From: Nothopassalora personata
Lineage: Eukaryota; Ascomycota; Dothideomycetes; Mycosphaerellales; Mycosphaerellaceae
Direction of reading: 5' to 3'
Assembly (NCBI GenBank): GCA_033816765.1
Contig: CM066294.1
Location: 744,001 to 808,000, forward strand
DNA length: 64,000 nucleotides
A program made the position numbers and the translations under genes. Shown here in pieces: positions 1-11,098 of this stretch (positions are counted from its first letter, which is position 1; each line of letters begins with the position of its first letter). A model generated the notes under the pieces. That model was not told where the DNA came from. It was given only the letters and a program-made list of their open reading frames with translations, and did no database searches.

Positions 1-119
1 CTTGAATTGCTTGGCCGCGCATTCTCCACTGGCTCAGCGCTCATACTGCGTGTCTGTCGCGTCGGGCGGAGTGGCGCGGCATTGGGCTGATGTTGCGCAG
101 TCGATGATATCTTCGCCAT
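1..119 (-). CDS. N-terminal start of a gene cut by the left edge
   Basis: An ATG on the minus strand at 119-117 opens a frame that stays free of stops for all 39 codons to the window edge. The encoded start is polar and rich in Ala, Pro, Ser, Thr and Arg, as in the disordered N-terminus of a regulatory or nuclear protein, and I recognise no domain. It would be transcribed divergently from the GDT1-like gene, with about 715 bp between the two starts. The call rests only on an open frame and sensible composition, so it may be wrong. Confidence 0.35.
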   Translation of the reverse strand, partial: MAKISSTAQHQPNAAPLRPTRQTRSMSAEPVENARPSNS

Positions 120-834
120 TATGACAGAGAGATGGCGGGACGATGCGCAACTGTGGCGCGGCGATATTCGCGGCTCTTGCGCTCGCTGGGGTCAGCGATG
201 AGAAGAAAGGATGGTGTTGTTTGTTGTGATTGATTAGGCTCCAACCCTTTGGGGTCCAACCCTAACGGATAGTCCCGCTAGTCACGTGCCCTGCTTATTC
301 ACCATCCGCGGAGGATCGGCATGTTTCAATCTGTACGATCGGCGTGTTGCAGCATGCAGCATACTTGTCGCAGACACGCTTTCTGTGCGACAGACAATCG
401 TATGGCTCTTGGCCTGCTCAGCATGAGGCGTTGTTTGTGGTGGGTGGAGCTCATTCGGCGTGTTCAGCCACCACACAGCCCCTTGTTGCCGTGGCCAGAA
501 ATATACCTGCCGGTCCCCCCCCAATACTTATGTAATACACGACGAGACGTTGCCAACAAGGTTGCAGCGTGTGCCAATTCAGACGCCAACATTTCACCCG
601 TGGCTGCTCTTTCCCTCATCTTTCCCTCATGTTCAACAACGACGGCGACGACGACGACGCGTGAGACTGCTGTACTCTGCTAGTAGTGTATATTTCGATT
701 CTCATCCGCACCCTCTCCTTCCGCTAGCCTTCCGCGTACGTCAGCCTAAGTGAGGTGAACTCCCTTTCTCCTCAGGAACCAAACCTCGAAGCGACTTTTC
801 CTATTGTTCGACATCCCACCCATATACGTACGCC
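120..834. other. Intergenic region, probable divergent promoter
   Basis: No coding region is recognised. The part next to the GDT1-like gene is pyrimidine-rich, as expected of a fungal core promoter and 5' leader. There is a short CGACGG/CGACGA-type trinucleotide run near 640-660. The small open frames here have no recognisable content. Confidence 0.5.
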
Positions 835-2599
835 ATGCGGATACGACGAGCCTCGTCGCTCCTCTTGCTCCTCGCGCCGTCACTGGCAGCGGCTGCAGAC
901 GTGCCATGGCCAAAAGAAGGCGTCGAAGTGCTCAACAACGATGAGATTCTGGCACTGAACCATCCGCCTAAAGGCGCCAAGCAGGAACCACTTGATCCGA
1001 CAGAGACGAGTCTCGATGCAAAGACGACCATCACAGCGAGGCCCTACAAAGGCACGGAGGATGCGCCGGTGGACGGCCTGGACGGGAAGCCACATGCGGG
1101 ACCATGGGTTGACAGGAAGCCGGACAGCGAGGCGACCACCGGTTCAAAGTCGGTTCCGACGTCCATGAAGGAGTTTGAGAAGTCTTCAGGCAAAGAGGGC
1201 TGGAAGCTGGAGGACATCCCGGAGAAGAACGATGGGGTAATGGATGATGAAAAACGAATCGCGCCAAAGAAGGGCACCACAGGGACAGAAGGCGGCATCA
1301 GCGAGAAGACGAGGAAGGAGCAGGCCGGCGCAAAGGAGAACACACCTCAGAAGCCCAAGGCAGCGCGGCCCCTGCCGCACAGCGAGGAGGAGCATATCGA
1401 GAAGGGAGAGAAGAAGAACGCAGCCAAGGATGCGGCCGGCAGCAAGGACGCAGTGACAGGTGAATACGTTCAAGGTAGCAAGAAAGGCGACAGCTACGGC
1501 GAGGCAGGATATGGCATGGAGAAGCCCACAGACCTGCCTGAGAAACCACACAACATCCCACATCCCAATCCTGGAGTTGCGACATCTGACCTAGCTCCTC
1601 CAGTCAACACCGAAGGCGGTAGGAATAAGTGGCTTGTGGACACAATGCCCGAGACCGATGGCAAGACGAATCCACGAACGGCAAGGCCTAAATCCGGTAC
1701 CTCTTCCTCGAGCTCTACATCAGTTACCGAAGAAGACGACGAGTCCTGGCACGAATGGTTCCACTCCTTTGTGCTTTCCTTTACCATGATCATCTTCAGC
1801 GAGATCGGCGACAAGACTTTCCTCGTGGCCGCCCTCATGGCTATGCGCCACGCCCGGCTGCTGGTGTTCAGCGCAGCATTGGCTGCACTCATTGCCATGA
1901 CTGTCCTCTCCGCCGTGCTTGGCCATGCTTTCCCAACACTACTTCCCAAGAGGTTCACGACCTTCGCGGCTGCAGTCCTGTTCTTCGTCTTCGGTGCGAA
2001 GAGCTTGAGGGAAGGTCTTGCAATGCCCAAGGACGCGGGCATGGGCGAGGAGATGCGAGAAGTCGAGGAAGAGCTAGAAGAGAAAGAGCATAAGATGCGA
2101 AGGAGATCACACTCGAAGATGTCACCGTACGAACTGGAGTCCGGTCGAGGGAGGTCGACGAGCCTGAACAAGGGTAGCACCCCAGACTCTCCACCACTTT
2201 CACGATCACCTTCCCCATCGAGGAGGACGAACACCGGGCTTGCAGGTCTGCAGAATCTTCTGAGCCTCGTGCTGAGCCCGGCGTGGGTTTCAACTTTCGT
2301 AATGACGTTCCTGGGAGAATGGGGTGACAGAAGTCAAATCGCAACGATTGCCATGGCGGCAGGACAGGACTACTGGCTAGTGACACTCGGTGCGATCGCA
2401 GGGCACGCGTGCTGTACAGGTATGGCAGTGCTGGGTGGGAAAGCGCTGGCTGGCAAAGTCAGCATGCGCGTGGGTAAGTGCAGCCTCACTACGGTTTGCC
2501 GTCAGCGGATTGCTAATCTAATTCACAGTCACTATCGGCGGCGCAATAGCCTTCCTAGTCTTTGGCGTCATCTACCTGATCGAATGCGTCGCAGAGTGA
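835..2599 (+). CDS. GDT1: GDT1/TMEM165-like Mn2+/Ca2+ transporter of the secretory pathway
   Basis: This encodes a UPF0016 (GDT1/TMEM165) cation transporter, a family that moves Mn2+ and Ca2+ into the Golgi lumen to support glycosylation and ion balance. The model has one 55-bp intron, 2474-2528 (GTAAGT...TTCACAG). Splicing restores the last membrane helix and the end VYLIECVAE-like tail with a stop at 2597-2599, giving 569 aa. Without splicing the frame runs into unrelated sequence. Residues 1-21 are a signal peptide. Both family signatures are present: SEIGDKT at about 322-328 and GEWGDRS at 494-500, each starting a bundle of hydrophobic helices. Unusual is the long Lys/Glu/Pro-rich segment (about 22-300) between signal peptide and first helix, plus a charged Ser-rich linker between the two halves. 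The family core alone is about 250-300 aa. Confidence 0.9.
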
Positions 2600-3807
2600 G
2601 CCTGCTATTTTCAGCAATCCCGTACTCTGGGGCACCTAGGCAGCACAGACTGCCTTGTAATACTAATAACATGACCTACCTCCCACAACTACCCAAGAGC
2701 GATATCCTTCCCTCCCTACAGCCACCAAGCTCTATTTTCTTGAGTACATGAATGAGGTCCACTAGCGAGAGGTATCACGGAAACGGAAAGGACACGGCGG
2801 TATTTTGACAGCGACCAAGGGTTGAAACACTACACGTAACACGTCTATTCTCGATGTTGGTATGGACGCCGAAGCATTGACGCGAACAGCGGTAAGGCGT
2901 ATAGCCATCTGGCTGGGTTGGGTCTCCAGCGGTCTTGAGCCGTAATGCGCCTCAGATGGAGGAGGGAAGGATTTGTGCAGATAGTGAGGTGTTATTGTAA
3001 CTGATAAGTGAGATGTTGTGATGGGCAGAGTATACCTCAGAGCTGAGACCATGAATGAACTACCATTGTCATGAGGAGGATCGAGCAACCGAGAGGTTAT
3101 CATGCCATGCAGGTCATGAGCAACACTCACATCCAGACAGTCGATACATCCATCGGTCTCGTTACTCTGGGACCGAATTCTTCACTGCTGTCGTCATCCA
3201 GTTGTGATAGTTTACGAGCATCACAAGGCTAATACAGGGGATGCCTATAAGCGAAAAATCCTTGACCACCTACTGTACTGTATCACTCGACGCTCGCGCC
3301 AAGACGAAGAACCAGCTCTATTACTACACCACAAGAAGGTGCCCAGGTCCCTACTTCGCCCGATATCGTAATGCGATTGCGAGCGAGTAGTCTTCCGCAC
3401 ACCGAACCCAACTATCTGGACTCTTCCCCGCCGACACGCCGCATCCAATCACAGTGTAGTAAATGCGCCATAGAAAGGATTCTAGGCGCATGGCACAGAT
3501 GGTGTCATCGGCGGCTCTGCTTTAGCTCATGTTTCTTTGCGATCGAAACGAAGTCCCCTCGCGACAAGTAGTGCTCGGAGATAAAGGTACCAAGTCACGG
3601 GCCTCTTTCAATGACTTCAACATGTCCTTATTGACATCGCTCTCTCCGGAAATGCTGCTCGAATGTCTAGGACATCGTACCACCTGGTACCTCACCACTG
3701 ATAACAGTCGGATCTGGCGCTGACCGATTACGAATCCCGAGGACTAGAAGTAGAGTCGTCTCACGACGAAGATTCGGAGCGCCGGCGCTTCCAGCATAAC
3801 GACAGTA
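2600..3807. other. Intergenic region without a recognised gene
   Basis: This holds the GDT1-like 3' UTR and the promoter of the aldo-keto reductase. Short frames on both strands (for example near 2762-3130 minus) have no recognisable domain or coherent composition. I see nothing else in it. Confidence 0.5.
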
Positions 3808-5148
3808 ATGGCGAAGGACGAGCAGAAGGTGTTGCTTTCGAATGTGTTGCCACCATTGATTTTCGGCACTGCGACGTTCAATTACCAGTACAACCCCGAC
3901 CCCTACGAATTGGACCCCACAGGACTTGTCAAGACTGCTTTGGAGCATGGGATAAGAGCTTTCGATACGTCGCCATACTACGGCCCGTCGGAGGAGATTC
4001 TCGGTGCTGCCCTCGATACAGACTTCGTCCGCGAGAACTTCCCACGCAACGATTTCTTCCTCATCACGAAATGCGGTCGCATCGCGAACGACGAGTTCGA
4101 CTATTCGAAAGAGTGGGTGCAACAAAGTGTACAGCGCAGTCTTGGGAGGCTGAAGACGCCATACCTGGATTTGGTCTATTGTCATGACGTGGAGTTTGTC
4201 ACGGAAGATGAGGTGATGGAAGCGATACAGGAGCTACGACGAATACGAGACGACGAAGGGACGATCAAATATGTCGGGATTTCAGGATACCCAGTGCCAG
4301 TGCTATGCTCGATTGCGAGTCGGGTGCTGCGCGAGACTGGCGAGCCTCTGGACGCGGTGATGTCTTACGCGAACTACACACTGCAGAACCAATTGCTTGC
4401 ATCGACGGGTATCAAGCAATTGAAAGAGGCAGGCGTGGATGTTGTGCCAAATGCATCTCCACTCGGAATGGGTCTCTTGCGACGAGACGGCGTCCCTGTC
4501 GGCAGCATGGGCAACTGGCATCCAGCCAGCAACGGACTCCGCGCAGCCGTCAAGCGCGCCAGCGACTTCTGCGACCGACACGACGAGAAGCTCGAAGTCA
4601 TCACTTTACGATATGCTCTCGAGCAATGGCTAAAGATCGGCGCATCAGTAGGCTCGCGCGGCGACCCAGCGTCGGGCATCCCGTGGAGACGCGAATCCAA
4701 CGCCCAAGTCGGTGGTGACAGACTCGGCGTCAGCGTCATGGGCGTGAGCAAAGCCAGCGAACTCGAAAAGACGATGCAGGTTTGGCGCAGTATCCTCGAC
4801 GGCCTCGAGAACGGCGCCGAAACAGCTCGCCTCGCGGGTCGGTGGAAGCGCGACCACGAATGGAGTCTGAATCGTCAGAGGGCTGTGCAGATTCTGGCGG
4901 ACGGCATTCAGGAGCATCTGGACGAGTACCTCGACTATACCTGGGGCAGCGGCAACGATCCGGGCACGAGAGGTGCTACGGAGGGCTGGACGCCTTTTGT
5001 CAACAAGCGCGTGAACTCGAAGCAGGCCGAAGGAAATGCGCCTGGGCTCCGTGCCGAAGTTGCGCCTGCAGCATGGATGACCCCGGCCGCGAGTCCGCAA
5101 CCCAATCGTGAGCCCGATGAGATACCATGGACGCTGCCTTTGAGATGA
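3808..5148 (+). CDS. ARA2: Aldo-keto reductase, D-arabinose 1-dehydrogenase / L-galactose dehydrogenase type
   Basis: A 446-aa single-exon aldo-keto reductase. The start at LPPLIFGTATFNYQY followed by AFDTSPYYGPSEEILG is typical of the fungal D-arabinose dehydrogenase (Ara2) and plant L-galactose dehydrogenase group, NAD(P)+-linked enzymes that oxidise the sugar to its lactone on the way to erythroascorbate or ascorbate. The catalytic tetrad is visible as D53, Y58, K88 and H126. The later GVSKASELEKT segment matches the coenzyme phosphate-binding part of the barrel. The protein is longer than yeast Ara2 (about 335 aa) because of an insertion near 280-300 and a roughly 90-residue C-terminal extension. 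The family is clear. The exact sugar substrate is inferred. The gene has no obvious operational link with its neighbours. Confidence 0.85.
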   Translation: MAKDEQKVLLSNVLPPLIFGTATFNYQYNPDPYELDPTGLVKTALEHGIRAFDTSPYYGPSEEILGAALDTDFVRENFPRNDFFLITKCGRIANDEFDYSKEWVQQSVQRSLGRLKTPYLDLVYCHDVEFVTEDEVMEAIQELRRIRDDEGTIKYVGISGYPVPVLCSIASRVLRETGEPLDAVMSYANYTLQNQLLASTGIKQLKEAGVDVVPNASPLGMGLLRRDGVPVGSMGNWHPASNGLRAAVKRASDFCDRHDEKLEVITLRYALEQWLKIGASVGSRGDPASGIPWRRESNAQVGGDRLGVSVMGVSKASELEKTMQVWRSILDGLENGAETARLAGRWKRDHEWSLNRQRAVQILADGIQEHLDEYLDYTWGSGNDPGTRGATEGWTPFVNKRVNSKQAEGNAPGLRAEVAPAAWMTPAASPQPNREPDEIPWTLPLR

Positions 5149-6050
5149 GGCGCGCCATGACGATGGGTCGGGCGAGGTTGGCATCGATGGCGCAATTGGG
5201 CATGTGATGATTTTCACACATGAGCCTAATCATGGGCTGCGATGCCAGGATGAGCATGAAGGTTGGTTGAAATGATTGCATTATGCCTTGGGAGGACAAG
5301 GGAGAACTCCAGGTAGCTACATATCGAAAATAGAGCATCTCGAAACGTGGAATCGCGACATGTGGGACCTCCGAGAATTGTGTGAAGCTGATCCATCCAT
5401 TAACAGAGTTTGGTGCGGGCGATGGACGCACGGTCTCATCAATATTTCATGCAGCTGCGCTGATCTTGTTGACCGCATATTGCGCGGCGCTAGTGCCGGA
5501 TGATGGAGATTTGATGGGCATGAATGACATCAAGCACGACTGCGTGCATGGCAGCTCCGGATGTGATGATGAGAACATGCTCCGGGGTTTGCCGTGCTTA
5601 TGGTTGATCCTCTGCTTCTACGACGCACCGGTTGTGGTGATGCGTGCGACGTCTTGGTAGGAGAGCATCGGATTCATTATTAGTGTATTGCACGGCGAGT
5701 GGAGGTGGTGTTGTCCAAGGATTACATCGTGTTCCAAGATTGCATCGCTGAAACGCGAACCCCTCCAATCTGAGCCCGCGGAGGACTGACTGACTGGCTG
5801 CACCTCACAGCTCTTCGCGCTGCGATACCGTCTACTCCCGGCCGACCACTTCTCACGTGGGCGCGTTTCATCGGACAAACAGCCGAGCTGGCCAACTCTC
5901 CAACAACACGCGCTGGCGGTGGTGGCACGCGACACAAAGTTGGCAAGCTCTCAATGCAAGCGCAAACAACCCTCCCACCACCTTCCTCCTCATCCGCATC
6001 GCGCCATATGCCTGACTGAACACCCGACCGGCCTGAGATCGTCATCGAAC
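5149..6050. other. Intergenic region without a recognised gene
   Basis: About 900 bp between the reductase and the SIP5-like gene. No domain is recognisable in any frame. The last 130 bp (5919-6050) read open in frame with SIP5, but look like 5' leader because they lie upstream of a myristoylation-type start. Confidence 0.5.
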
Positions 6051-8702
6051 ATGGGCAACAGCTCCTCCAAGGACGAGCGCAAAGCCTCCAACCCGAGCAG
6101 CTTGCGGCATGGAAGCCTGCAAGTTGCGTCGGGAGAGCCATCGCCTGCACGGCAGGCACCCGGAGACCGTCTCGCTGGCACGATAGATACCAATCGGAAC
6201 GGCGGTGCAAGAGGGAACAGCAGTAATCTGGCATTCTTGCACATAGGGAGGGGAGATAGGCAGACGGAACCCCCCACGACGGAACGACCGCGGGAGACGA
6301 AGCAGGAGAGAGAGGCACGGAGAGTGGAACTTGAACGGCAGGCACGGCTGAGGGAGCGAGAGCGGAGTCTGCGCGAAGAGCATGTCGACGGAGGATATCT
6401 CGTGACATTGGGAGTGTACACCGGCCCCGAGGACTTCAGCAAACCTGTCGTGCGCCAGCTGCAGATCGAGAGGCGGCTGGCGCCTTTCTGGAAGGGCCTG
6501 GATGACCACTCCGATTCGTGGACCGAGGCGCAACTCGTTGCTGCCGCGAGGGGACTGCCGATACCGAAGCCGGATGAGGTGCCGCCGGAGTTGGGTAGGA
6601 GTGCGTCAGCACAGCAGGCTGATGGGGATGCGCCGAGGGCGAGTGAGGCCAATCTGGATAACCTGACGGTGCCGATAACGTCGAGGTCGCAGTCATACCA
6701 GGCGGACAAGTCCGCGAACTTGTCTTCGTCACATCCAGCCTCCTCCAACTCTGGTCCATCCTCACCCACGAGTGCCAGCTCGAACAACCCGCTGTTTAGA
6801 GGCCGGGCTAAGACGCTGGCCTCGACTTTGACGGGGAAGAGTCAGTCACCGGAGATCACTCCGCAGGAGGTGCGCCTGCCTAACGATCCCAATGTCAACG
6901 GACAGCCTCTCGAGGCGTATCTTTACAAGGATGCGGAAGAGTGCCCGATTTGCTTCATGTACTACCCACCATATCTCAACAAGACGCGATGTTGCAATCA
7001 GGCGATATGCTCAGAGTGCTTCGTGCAAATCAAACGACCGGATCCGCATCCACCGGAGCACGAACAGCCTGGACAGCAACGATCTCCAGAGGAGGAAGCT
7101 GAATTGTTGGTATCGGAGGTTGCGGCGTGTCCGTACTGTGTGATGCCTGAGTTTGGCGTGACCTATGATCCGCCGCCTTTCAAGAGAGGGCTGGCGTATG
7201 CGCAGCAGAGCAGTAACCCAATCCGAAATCCTACTTCTGCGAATGCATCTTCGACGTCGCTCGCACCACCTGCTGGACGGAAGAGAGCGACTTCACTCTC
7301 TGCGAGCGATTCTCGAGTCATCACAACCGACCAAGTACGGCCGGACTGGAAGAAGAAGCTGGACGATGCGAGGGCCCACGCTTTGCGAAGATCAGCTGCA
7401 GCGACTGCACTGCACAATGCAGCATACGTTCTCGGCAACCAAGGGGACGTTTCATCACGCGGAATACTTGGACCACGACGAAGAAACCTGTTCGGAGACA
7501 GTCCGAATGCCAGTGGCAGTGGAACACCGCGAGAAGGTATGTCACCGGCAGAATATGATGCCTACTTCCGTCCCTCTAACAGAAATCGCCAAGGCGATGC
7601 AAGCGGCGACCTGGTCTCTGGACGTAGAAGTTCGCGGCGCAATAGAGTGGACGACCTCGAAGAGCTCATGATGAATGAGGCAATAAGATTGTCTTTAGCT
7701 GCTGAGGAAGAGCGAAAACGGAAGGAGGAGAAAGAGGCGCAGAAAGAGGCGAAGAAGAAAGCCAAGGCTGATAAGAAGGAGGAGAAGAAGGTCGAGAAGG
7801 CTCTTAGGAAGGGCGGTGCTGGTGGCTCGTTGTATCACGTGGGTACAGACGAGAGCAGCAGTACGTGGGCGAGTACGAGTATGGCCAGGTCGAGCAGTAA
7901 TCTTGGCAGCCAGCCGATACCGGAGGGGCAGGTGCAAGGGAAGGGCAAGCAACCTGTTCAGGACTTTGCAGGCTTCAACCCGATGTCGGATCCGACTTCG
8001 ACGCTCAACAGAGACGTGTCGCCGGAAAGTTTGTCCGCGTATGCCTCAGGCCCACAGCGACATCTCCAGGAATCACGCGCGAACATCCAACCACCGGCAT
8101 CACTGTCGATCAACACGCCCGCAAATCCTCGTGCCTCTCACTTGCGAGAACTCTCGAATGCTTCATCCGCGGCGTCGTCCTTCATTGAGTCCCCGCAACC
8201 AGGCAGTCTCCCCACCGGCTCGAACTTTCCCACTCACCTCGACGTCACGCCTGGCGCAGGAAATGACACTTCCAACCTGTCCTCGACAACCGGGACCCCC
8301 GCAGCGACGGCGTCATCCGCAGAGCCAATGTTCAATTTCCGCTCCCTGGCCGCTATGATCGGGGAGGACGAAGGCCACGAGCACGTGGAGCACGCTGGAT
8401 CGGACGATGCGACGAAAGCCGAAGAGCAGCTTAAGGAGCCCTCCCCGACGGCGAGTCCAGGTCTAGCACCGACCAGTATCCCCGAAGTCAACAGGAGTAG
8501 AGGTGATAGCGGCGAGAGTAGCACGAGTGCGCCGCCTCCGATTTATGTGGAGCATCCGGAGGCGAAGGAGGAGAATGAGAGTGGGGATGTGATTCAGCAA
8601 GCGCCCCGGGTGAGACTAGTACACGATCCAGATGCGAAGGACGTGGGCGGGATTGACGTTAATCCTACGAATGCAGAGCATCGGGAGGGAAGGCAAGTCT
8701 GA
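6051..8702 (+). CDS. SIP5: SIP5-like RING-type zinc-finger protein
   Basis: An 883-aa protein of the fungal SIP5 family, named after the yeast protein that interacts with the Snf1 kinase and the Reg1/Glc7 phosphatase. I chose the ATG at 6051 over the in-frame one at 5919 because it begins MGNSSSKDE, a classic N-myristoylation signal found in this family. A conserved block near 120-180 (GYLVTLGVYTGPEDFSKPVV) precedes a RING-like cysteine cluster from C298 (CPICFMYYPP) through CCNQAICSECF to C360-x2-C363. A Lys/Glu-rich segment near 540-600, starting with an acidic helix resembling a ubiquitin-interacting motif, is probably a coiled coil. The remaining C-terminus is Ser/Pro-rich and disordered. 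It is longer than the yeast protein (about 490 aa), as is usual in filamentous fungi. A role in glucose signalling is inferred from the family. Confidence 0.85.
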   Translation: MGNSSSKDERKASNPSSLRHGSLQVASGEPSPARQAPGDRLAGTIDTNRNGGARGNSSNLAFLHIGRGDRQTEPPTTERPRETKQEREARRVELERQARLRERERSLREEHVDGGYLVTLGVYTGPEDFSKPVVRQLQIERRLAPFWKGLDDHSDSWTEAQLVAAARGLPIPKPDEVPPELGRSASAQQADGDAPRASEANLDNLTVPITSRSQSYQADKSANLSSSHPASSNSGPSSPTSASSNNPLFRGRAKTLASTLTGKSQSPEITPQEVRLPNDPNVNGQPLEAYLYKDAEECPICFMYYPPYLNKTRCCNQAICSECFVQIKRPDPHPPEHEQPGQQRSPEEEAELLVSEVAACPYCVMPEFGVTYDPPPFKRGLAYAQQSSNPIRNPTSANASSTSLAPPAGRKRATSLSASDSRVITTDQVRPDWKKKLDDARAHALRRSAAATALHNAAYVLGNQGDVSSRGILGPRRRNLFGDSPNASGSGTPREGMSPAEYDAYFRPSNRNRQGDASGDLVSGRRSSRRNRVDDLEELMMNEAIRLSLAAEEERKRKEEKEAQKEAKKKAKADKKEEKKVEKALRKGGAGGSLYHVGTDESSSTWASTSMARSSSNLGSQPIPEGQVQGKGKQPVQDFAGFNPMSDPTSTLNRDVSPESLSAYASGPQRHLQESRANIQPPASLSINTPANPRASHLRELSNASSAASSFIESPQPGSLPTGSNFPTHLDVTPGAGNDTSNLSSTTGTPAATASSAEPMFNFRSLAAMIGEDEGHEHVEHAGSDDATKAEEQLKEPSPTASPGLAPTSIPEVNRSRGDSGESSTSAPPPIYVEHPEAKEENESGDVIQQAPRVRLVHDPDAKDVGGIDVNPTNAEHREGRQV

Positions 8703-9179
8703 GTCATGAACGGCCGAGGGCTGGATGTCGTTGATCAGGACGATGTTGCATTTCTACTCTGGCGTTGAGAAAGGCTGATGGCATTCAGAATGGTACAGCT
8801 CGTTTTTAGGCATGCATGGAGTCGAGGGTTCGGGTGGCGAAAGGGGAAGAGCGGCCAATCGTGGGACGTCGTTCGTTCAAGGGGGGCATCACTCATGTTA
8901 TGTTATTGGGAGGGGGAATTTTAATATTCCCTTGGCTTTAGGAGGCACAGTCGGCACATTAGGGCATAGAATGTGTGCAACGTGCGAAATTGAAGCGTAA
9001 CCGTTGTCTGTGAAGTCGTGAAAAGGTTTTCTTCTTATCTACATGTCTCCCTATTCTCTGATTATCATTCTCCATCCCTCTATAACGCCGAAAACTACTT
9101 GTTAATCCAAAAACAAAAAAAGCGCCTCCATGCCACAAAAGTTTTCACGCAGGATTCAACGTCAGATAAAACATTATCG
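8703..9179. other. SIP5 3' region, no gene seen
   Basis: Contains the 3' UTR of the SIP5-like gene. It becomes AT-richer from about 8900 and includes an A-run near 9108-9120. No reading frame of interest. Confidence 0.5.
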
Positions 9180-10030
9180 TCCGTAACCCTCGACACCTGA
9201 CTCCCGTCAGACCGCGCCCAAAGTCTCAACTTCGTCCCATCATTCTCCAGCGTCCCCCTCACACCGACCGGAAACGTCTGAGTCGCAGCCCATCGCACCG
9301 CTGGCCCAGACACTGACACTCTCGTCCAGATACATTCCCGCAGAGCACAGCACGGCACAGCGCGAGGCGACCGAGAAGGACCGTCACCGCGACCAGAGCG
9401 ATCAAGGCGGAAAATTCTGATGTGCTCGAGCACGCCGACCGACTCCTAGGTTCTGGACTGAGGTGGCGATGCCGCGATCGGGGGGTGTTTGCAGAGTTTG
9501 TGGTCTAGGACTTTTGTGCTGGGCCTCCGGAAATTTTCGTGGCGAGGATGTTGCAAGTGGTGCCAGGACCGGTTCTTGAGGCGCTGTTGAGTGTGGTGAG
9601 GAGTGTGTTGGAGGAATTGTTGGCCAGGGTGCTGCTTGGGCGGGGGATCATTGGGCTGATTTTTTATCGCTCGGGGGGATGTTTTCCTGGAGAGGTTGGC
9701 GAAAGTGACGGTGAGGTTTGTCGCACCGTTGCATTCGGCGGCTGCTTGGGATCTTGTGGCTGCCGCTGCGAGGGGATTGCTGTCCGGAGATTGTGCTTGC
9801 TGTCGAGGTGCGGTTTATAGACCAGGTCGGAGGATTTCGTTTTCGGTGCGGAAGTAGATCTAGCAGGATGCGGCGGTGTTGAGGTTGGCGATGACGGTGA
9901 TGGCGTCGGCTTGGAGGAAGAAGGAGTAACTTGCTGCGACGTTGATCGTCTGTACCGGGACGAGCTCTAATGGGCTGAGCAGGGTATAGAGCAAGACGCC
10001 CAGGCCTCATAGACGGATGAGACAACCACA
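9180..10030 (-). pseudogene. Possible decayed coding sequence, unknown product
   Basis: On the minus strand several short stretches read like real protein but in different frames. One near 9830-9990 has a beta-strand-like Thr/Val/Ala pattern and is interrupted by a TAG. A second near 9690-9790 contains an N-glycosylation-type NLT. A third near 9190-9300 has a clean hydrophilic pattern. Together they may be the broken 3' continuation of the PAN-like gene immediately upstream, or a separate dead gene. No domain is recognised. An unrecognised multi-intron gene is the alternative. Confidence 0.25.
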
Positions 10031-10074
10031 GCGAATCGTTAGTAAGTGCTCGGAATTCGCGGCTTGGGGAAGAT

Positions 10075-10866
10075 CTAGACGCCCTCTTTGGGTATGCCCA
10101 GGACCAAGTTCAAGGATTTAACCACCGCATCCGTGGCTCCTGTCGTGAAAGTGGTCGAGCTAGCCATGCCTGCATCGAAAGCGCCACTAACGAGCACTCC
10201 CGCCAAGATTGTAAGAGAGCTTGTCATCCAGATTGCGGCATACGAGGGACATGTCACATTGCTCATAGGAATCATGTTGACCTTCAATTGACACTGCTGT
10301 GTGTTTGGTTGCCAGCTTAAACCTTGACACTGACTACCACGTAAAGTACAGAAATCGATGCATACTGCAAGGCTGACAGCCACAAAGGCGGGGATTCCAG
10401 GGATTTTCAAAGACCCGCATGCTTGCGTGGTGACGATGAGATAGGACGACCCATCGCGACCGGTATATGCGCGGTTGCTGTAGCCTGGGCAGAGTGTGCT
10501 GGTGGGTGCTGCTACTGATGGCGAGGAAGGCGGAAGGACTGTTGACCAAGCGTACTTGATGGAACTGTCACAGCAGAGTCTACAGGGTATTATATCAATA
10601 CTTTGGGTTGGAAATATCGAGGCACCGGCGGTATCAATTGCTGTATTCGTTTGACCGTCAGCTTCAAAGCCTGCCGTAAGCAGTGGTGCATTCGCTTTTT
10701 CGTTGGCGATGATGCCGCTACCATTGATAGGTCCATAGTATGATTGACTGACTGGGAAGCCATACGATACGAGGCTCTGCACACCAGACATCATACCGAT
10801 TTGGCAGGTGTTGTCCCCTGCGTTGGTCAGATTGACGTTCATCCACACGAAGTAGGAGTATATCAT
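10075..10866 (-). CDS. PAN/apple-domain-like extracellular protein, probably incomplete
   Basis: An open frame of 263 codons. The middle (about 125-200) has the fungal PAN/apple pattern: a CPGYSNRAYTGRDGSSYLIV-type start, then SLAVCIDFCTLRGSQCQGLSW and QQCQLK, with spaced cysteines that would form disulfides. The part before it is Asn/Thr-rich with possible N-glycosylation sites and suggests a secreted or wall protein. A hydrophobic stretch near 210-235 could anchor it. No signal peptide is visible, and the frame stays open a few codons upstream of the first ATG until a stop near 10915. A first exon around 10920-10990 is therefore likely, or the gene is damaged. The PAN call is by pattern only. 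Confidence 0.45.
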   Translation of the reverse strand: MIYSYFVWMNVNLTNAGDNTCQIGMMSGVQSLVSYGFPVSQSYYGPINGSGIIANEKANAPLLTAGFEADGQTNTAIDTAGASIFPTQSIDIIPCRLCCDSSIKYAWSTVLPPSSPSVAAPTSTLCPGYSNRAYTGRDGSSYLIVTTQACGSLKIPGIPAFVAVSLAVCIDFCTLRGSQCQGLSWQPNTQQCQLKVNMIPMSNVTCPSYAAIWMTSSLTILAGVLVSGAFDAGMASSTTFTTGATDAVVKSLNLVLGIPKEGV

Positions 10867-11098
10867 GGTGACAGTGATCGACGTCGTATCGAGACGGTCG
10901 CTTGATATGCACTCGTATCAGCAGGCTGTCGCTGTGGTAGAACACGATCAAGGAGACCATGTTCTCGGAGGTACAGTAGGAAGAGGTCACGATTCCAGCG
11001 GGGCGAGACCCGGCGGGTCTGCGGCCGCAAGTTCCTGCAGGATGAGCTTGATGAGGATTGCTGACACTGTTATCAGATCATCGGCATCCAAAAGGAAT

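Noticed and set aside
1494..2234. 246-codon frame antisense to the GDT1-like gene
   Set aside because: A shadow of a GC-rich coding region. The sense strand has the clear family motifs.
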